A stretch of 64,000 nt of DNA from Symbiodinium natans (lineage: Eukaryota > Sar > Dinophyceae > Suessiales > Symbiodiniaceae). The position numbers and the translations under genes were made by a program. The notes below the pieces were generated by a model. That model was not told the DNA's origin. It saw nothing but the letters and a program-made list of their open reading frames with translations, and ran no database searches. Positions 59,990 through 64,000 of the stretch are shown here, piece after piece. How positions within the stretch are numbered: position 1 is the stretch's first letter; the number at the start of each line of letters is the position of its first letter. The DNA is taken from assembly GCA_905221605.1 (NCBI GenBank), contig CAJNDS010000236.1:62001-126000 (forward strand). The letters run 5' to 3'.

Positions 59990-61563
59990 AGCGCGATTTC
60001 GCAGATCAAAGCCCAGACCCTTGAGACGAAATGACTGCCGGGGCCAGAACCTGGCAAGCTGCTGAACAAGCTCTGCATGGTGCTCCGCATGGTGCTCTGC
60101 ATGGTCTGATTCATAGGCTGGGTCTGGCTGTCCGATTGCCTGCCCGATTCCTGGAAAAGAAGCGTTATCTGCAGAAACCTCCGCATACCTAAAGCTCAAC
60201 CGCCCCCGGTCCTTCTCCACCGCAATCTCTAACATCTCGCCAGGCTTCATGTCATCAGGAACCACGACGTCGTACTTCTTCCCGCCTTTCCTGAGTTGTG
60301 CAGGGAAGGGCTGAAAGTACACACAGACACAGACACACACACACACACACACACACACATCATGAGGACAGACATTCTGACTCTTATGCCAGGCTCAGAA
60401 GCCATAGCTACTGTGCCGCCCTTTGACATCCAACCCCATCCATCTTGCCATGTGAAACCATGGCCCCTGTGCGCAAAGTACCAACTGCAGCATCGGGCCA
60501 AGGGAAAACCGGCAAACCGGAAATGCTGTGGGAAACTAGATGGGGAGCGATGGTGCAAGGATGTGCAAGGGCAGGGGAGATGTCCACCAGGAATGCTATG
60601 GACGCCATGAGCACTGGCAGGCGCCAGCCAGAACACGGATGCCTCCCGTCCCTATGCAAAAAACACAAGCCATATAGCCAGCCCACGTACAACTGGGCTT
60701 CGTGTACAGCACGTACAAGGTCCACTCTCTGTTGCACTGATCTCACACCAGGCGGCTCAATCCTCAAGGAATCTCCGGGCTGGAAGTCTTCAGGCACGAC
60801 AACCTTCAACTTCTCCTGCACAATGTGACAATAGATCTTCATTTTTGAAGGTTTTCTGCTATAGATATGGGGGTTTACGATATGAGGGGTAAACTATTGG
60901 GGTCCTGATTCTGAGGGAATGCTACTATTTCGGGGGTCTACATCAGGGGTCCCTGATTTTCGAAAACCCCTTTTGCAAAATTGGCATCGTTTTTGTGGCC
61001 TGCTGCGCTTCGTGGGAGAGTCGCACGCGCATGGCCTGCCCAGGCTGAGCGCCCTCTGGCACGGCCTCATTCTTGCGAGTATGGTGTGCACCCCAGGAAG
61101 CCCCAAAGGTGAGCCACTCAACTTGAGGCTCCAACCAGCTCGTATTCCTCGCCCTCCCAAAGGATGTGAAACACATCCCCAGCCTCTCGTCAAGTTGCAA
61201 AATCTGGGCTTGCAGGTCTTGGACTCATGGGACCAGGTACACTGTCCATCCAGCCCGACCTTCAGCCCCTCGGGAACATCCACTTCGACTTCTTCGCCTT
61301 CCGTGGCCTGCACCTCACGCACGTCGCGCACTTGCGTTGCGCGAGCTGCCGCAAGCAGGCTGTGCCCAGCCTCAATGGGGGCCTTGGCCATCATGGCTAG
61401 CGCCAGGGCCTTGTCAGCAAACCCTCTGCCCGTACTACAGTCAAGGCCGACAGCAGCACACATCGGCCTCGTTGAAGAATGTCTTTGCATCGTCTTTGGC
61501 CTCACGCGTTCACGAGCGGCGGCTTTCTTGATGCAGAAAGTACACTGGGCAGGAAAAATCTAA
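59990..61563 (-). CDS. Protein with repeated V-P-[ED]-x(3)-G modules
   Basis: Four similar modules on the minus strand, each in its own exon: VEVDVPEGLKVGLDGQ (near 61290-61240), EAVPEGAQPGQAMRVRL (near 61070-61020), EKLKVVVPEDFQPGDSLRIE (exon 60815-60747) and KKYDVVVPDDMKPGEMLEIA (exon 60310-60189). The last two join in phase, and both have GT donors and AG acceptors. The first exon is open back to 61563 and holds TFCIKKAAARERV. Tandem modules of the type V.VP.g..PG occur in several protists; their role is not known to me. The 3' end is uncertain; the frame ending near 59872 is one option. An intron between modules 2 and 3 carries a family 3 repeat. Confidence 0.5.
60325..60360. repeat. CA microsatellite
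   Basis: (CA)n with CAGA interruptions, in the intron between modules 3 and 4. Confidence 0.9.
60868..60945 (+). repeat. Short dispersed element, family 3
   Basis: GGGTTTACGATATGAGGGGT, then TTGGGGTCCTGA, GAGGGAATGCTACTATTT and GGGGTCTAC; collinear with 13854-13942 (other strand) and 34066-34145. Confidence 0.75.
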
Positions 61564-63280
61564 ACACACTGCAGGCTGATCACGGCTGACTGTACAAGGG
61601 CCTTCATTGCACAGCACAATGTTTAGACACGCGCCGGGTAGTTCTTGAACACCCTATACGGACCTAAAAACACTACGATAGCCCATTTATCAGAATGTAT
61701 CAGAAATTCCCGAGTTGTCATTTCCAGGGATCGAACTCTTGATTAGGGCCCCTTTTCTTCAGCGACTGAAACCCAACAGTATGCGCCAAATGGGAACAAG
61801 TCTAAACCTCCAAGGGCAACCGACCCAACTCTCCACCCTATTTGCAACAGGCTTCTTTACTGCAACCTAGCCTGCTGGTTTCACGATCTTAGCCCCTCTT
61901 GTTCTTGTGCTGCGTTGTTGTGTCTTGTTATCTGGGACACGGACTACGCTCCATTGAATCGCCAGGCCCCCAAGATGTCGAAGAGCAGCGGTTTTGGGGG
62001 CTTTGGTCTGTCTGGGTGAGGGTTGAGAAGTTGAGGATCCAGGCGCAGCCCCTCCGAAGGCTGCGCAGCCCCTCCGAAGGCAGAGGGGGAGGAAGCAGTG
62101 AGTTGGCAGTATGAGGAGGAACAAATAACAAAATGCCAGAAGAGAGAATGGGCGCACATATGAGCAATCAGAGGCGGGACAGAGGCGGGGCACAGCCCAA
62201 AACCAAGAATCACACGTTGATGTGGAGAGATATTTCAAGTTGACGGTGAGAGCAATGAGGGTCAAGAAAGCATGAAACAAGGTCATCACTATCTCTGGCA
62301 CCTTGCGAAGCATGTTTTTTCCAATGTTCAGAGGCAAGGAACAGACAACTTGCGGCAATCAATTACGCTTTCAACAGCAATTTCTCTGGCAGCGTATGAA
62401 AAAGCTGCGGCGCAGGGGGCAAGAACATCATGCCCTGCTGGCCTTCACATCTGCCTGTGACTCCTGAATGGCACTGCGAGCCAAAGCCTGCATCGACACT
62501 GCTTCGGCGGGGGTCTCGGGTCTCAGTCTTTAGTCTACGATGAAGGGGTGCACACCCTTGCATCTGCTGCTGCTACAGGTTTCTATGGGTTGAAACTGAG
62601 GGATTGACGGCGGCCTGGAAGCAAACGCAACAGGTTTTCATAGTGCAAAGGAAAAAGCGGAACGGCAACCGACGAGCGTCCTCGTGGAAGGCGTGCTTCG
62701 CTTCCTCGCATCACTGCAGACGAAAGATCCAGACAGCCACTCTTCGGCCACGGCATCGTACAGCTTCATGCCGGTCCTCTTCCTGAGCTTTGGTCGCCAC
62801 TGCTTCAGCCTGGCCATGGCAAACTCTGAGTTTTGTCAGGCATCCGACCGTGGATCTAGTGACTAGGCACATAGCACATCACATATTGTATATATACATA
62901 TATACATATATACATATATACATATATACATATATACATATATACATATATACATATATACATATATACATATATACATATATACATATATACACTAATG
63001 TTGACTTCGCATTAATAACCCCCCCCCCCCTTGATTGATCAATCTCTCCGGCCAGGGCCTCCTCAATTATATTCGCCTAAATCCTGGTAGGACGTACTAT
63101 TAGTTTTAGTATCAGGTAGTAGTACATCGCCCGTACAAAAAAAATATTCCGGGCTTGATTTTATAATTGTGGGGGGGGCTATATTATTGTGTTCCGGCAG
63201 CTGGATTTTATAATTGTAGCGGGAATTCCTAATGTGAAGTCAACATTATTTGAGAAGTTTAAGATAAAACAGATTGTATA
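61564..63280. other. No convincing gene
   Basis: Includes the octamer microsatellite at 62889-62995 and a C run at 63020-63030. A 57-codon minus frame ending near 62650 (contains GMKLYDAVAEEWLSG) might be an exon; not supported further. Confidence 0.5.
62889..62995. repeat. ATATACAT octamer microsatellite
   Basis: About 13 copies of the same octamer found in block 1 of 22200-22735. Confidence 0.95.
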
Positions 63281-63284
63281 TTAC

Positions 63285-64000
63285 ATATTCTGAGGCTTCT
63301 CTCATGGCTTTTCCGACCAGCGCCTCTGCGGCGCGGCGAGCCTGCACGGCGCGCAGCCGCGCCTCCTCCTCGGCCCAGGCCTTCGCAAGTCTGCCCTTCC
63401 ACATCTTCAACCCCTAAACCCTAAACCCTAAACCCTTTTTTTACGGCTAGGACATGCTAGGACTGCTGCACTGCCTGCCAGGGACGAAAACCATGCCATT
63501 CGAGAGCGAGCTTCGCGGACTCTGCCGCGCTGATCACTCAGGAAGTGTGTCTAGCTGAATACTGGTAACAAAACCATAAGCGTCAAACCCTAAACCCTAA
63601 ACATCCCTAAACCCTAAACCCGGAGGAGAGCGCTGCATTGTCAGACTTTCAGATGTCAGGCCTGTTCCATGACAGCCGTCTTCCGCAGCGCTTCATCTGC
63701 CAAGGCCTGCGTTGCACATGGCTTTCGGAAGAATTCGTCGAAGCTGCCTGCCGTGAACGGCCTTTTCGATTTGGGCTCTCCGCTGCGCTGCCCTTTCTTC
63801 CAGCTCCTACATGCACACGAAGGCACACGACGGCACACGACAGCACACGACGACACACGACGACACACACCCAGGCCTTCTCCATTTGAGCCTGCCGCTT
63901 CGCAAGTTCCTCCTGGAAAGCCTCCAGCACTGCAGGGTGCATCAGCAAACGTTCTTGCCGGCCCACGCCTTCTCCATGGCAGCTTGTCGCTTGGCCATTT
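63285..64000 (-). CDS. Coiled-coil gene with repeated exons, partial
   Basis: Enters from the right edge. Successive minus-strand exons carry charged helices with a similar end: AKRQAAMEKAW (to about 63966), LEAFQEELAKRQAQMEKAW (about 63925-63868, GT donor), ELEERAAQRRAQIEKA (about 63808-63760, GT donor), ALADEALRKTAVMEQA (about 63705-63658) and MWKGRLAKAWAEEEARLRAV (about 63405-63290). Exons end with or near the Met/Ile-Glu-Lys/Gln-Ala motif, as expected from exon duplication. The function is unknown; long coiled coils of this kind are often cytoskeletal or scaffold proteins. Introns contain CCCTAAA repeats. Confidence 0.45.
63412..63438 (-). repeat. CCCTAAA repeat in intron
   Basis: Three to four heptamers directly upstream (on the gene's strand) of the MWKGRL exon. 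Confidence 0.85.
63585..63621 (-). repeat. CCCTAAA repeat in intron
   Basis: Five units with one interruption. Confidence 0.85.

Noticed and set aside
61722-61742. tRNA T-arm-like ATCGAACTCTTG on the plus strand
   Set aside because: The stem does not pair and no acceptor, D or anticodon arms are found around it.

Overview
The window looks like nuclear DNA of a dinoflagellate, probably of the Suessiales/Symbiodiniaceae type. The species cannot be told from the sequence. The evidence is: plant-type telomeric heptamers (TTTAGGG/CCCTAAA) scattered inside introns and intergenic DNA; short introns that use GC donors about as often as GT donors, with AG acceptors usually followed by G; very low gene density; and dinoflagellate-like protein families (an FkbM methyltransferase fused to a 2OG oxygenase, CCCH zinc fingers, ankyrin and J-domain exons, coiled-coil proteins). 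Every gene recognised lies on the minus strand, which fits the one-directional gene arrays known in dinoflagellates.

Layout, left to right. 0.1-2.1 kb: a complete five-exon ALG8 glucosyltransferase gene. 2.2-4.2 kb: the last exons of a coiled-coil protein gene ending 122 bp upstream of ALG8. 4.9-10.1 kb: no convincing gene. 10.7-12.7 kb: a two-exon FkbM methyltransferase + 2OG oxygenase fusion gene. 12.7-24.4 kb: mostly anonymous DNA with microsatellites, a 105-bp MITE-like element and one unassigned ORF cluster (21.2-21.9 kb). 24.4-33.2 kb: a direct tandem duplication of about 4.4 kb, each copy carrying an intact 266-codon CCCH zinc-finger ORF; the second copy has gained a pyrimidine tract and a 0.35-kb G-rich tract. 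34.4-37.5 kb: ORF or exon fragments (possible membrane protein, ankyrin gene, J-domain). 44.2-55.9 kb: a 12-exon UDP-N-acetylglucosamine pyrophosphorylase (UAP1-like) gene. Its 7.5-kb intron holds decamer repeats, an AT-rich block, a 2.2-kb element with 24-bp terminal inverted repeats, degenerate tandem repeats and a 0.55-kb pyrimidine tract. 59.9-61.6 kb: a gene encoding repeated V-P-[ED]-x(3)-G modules. 63.3-64 kb: the partial end of another coiled-coil gene.

The most interesting system is a set of intron-sized repeats. Two introns in unrelated genes (FkbM-2OG, 115 bp; UAP1, 112 bp) are recognisably the same element from donor to acceptor. A second family (about 110-120 bp) occupies introns or intron parts in three places: the end of the coiled-coil gene and two UAP1 introns. 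A third short family is dispersed at 13.9, 34.1 and 60.9 kb, with a possible fourth copy at 43.7 kb. These behave like introners, mobile elements that make new introns. Exon models for ALG8, UAP1 and FkbM-2OG were built by hand from reading phase, splice sites and recalled family motifs; no alignment or transcript was available.
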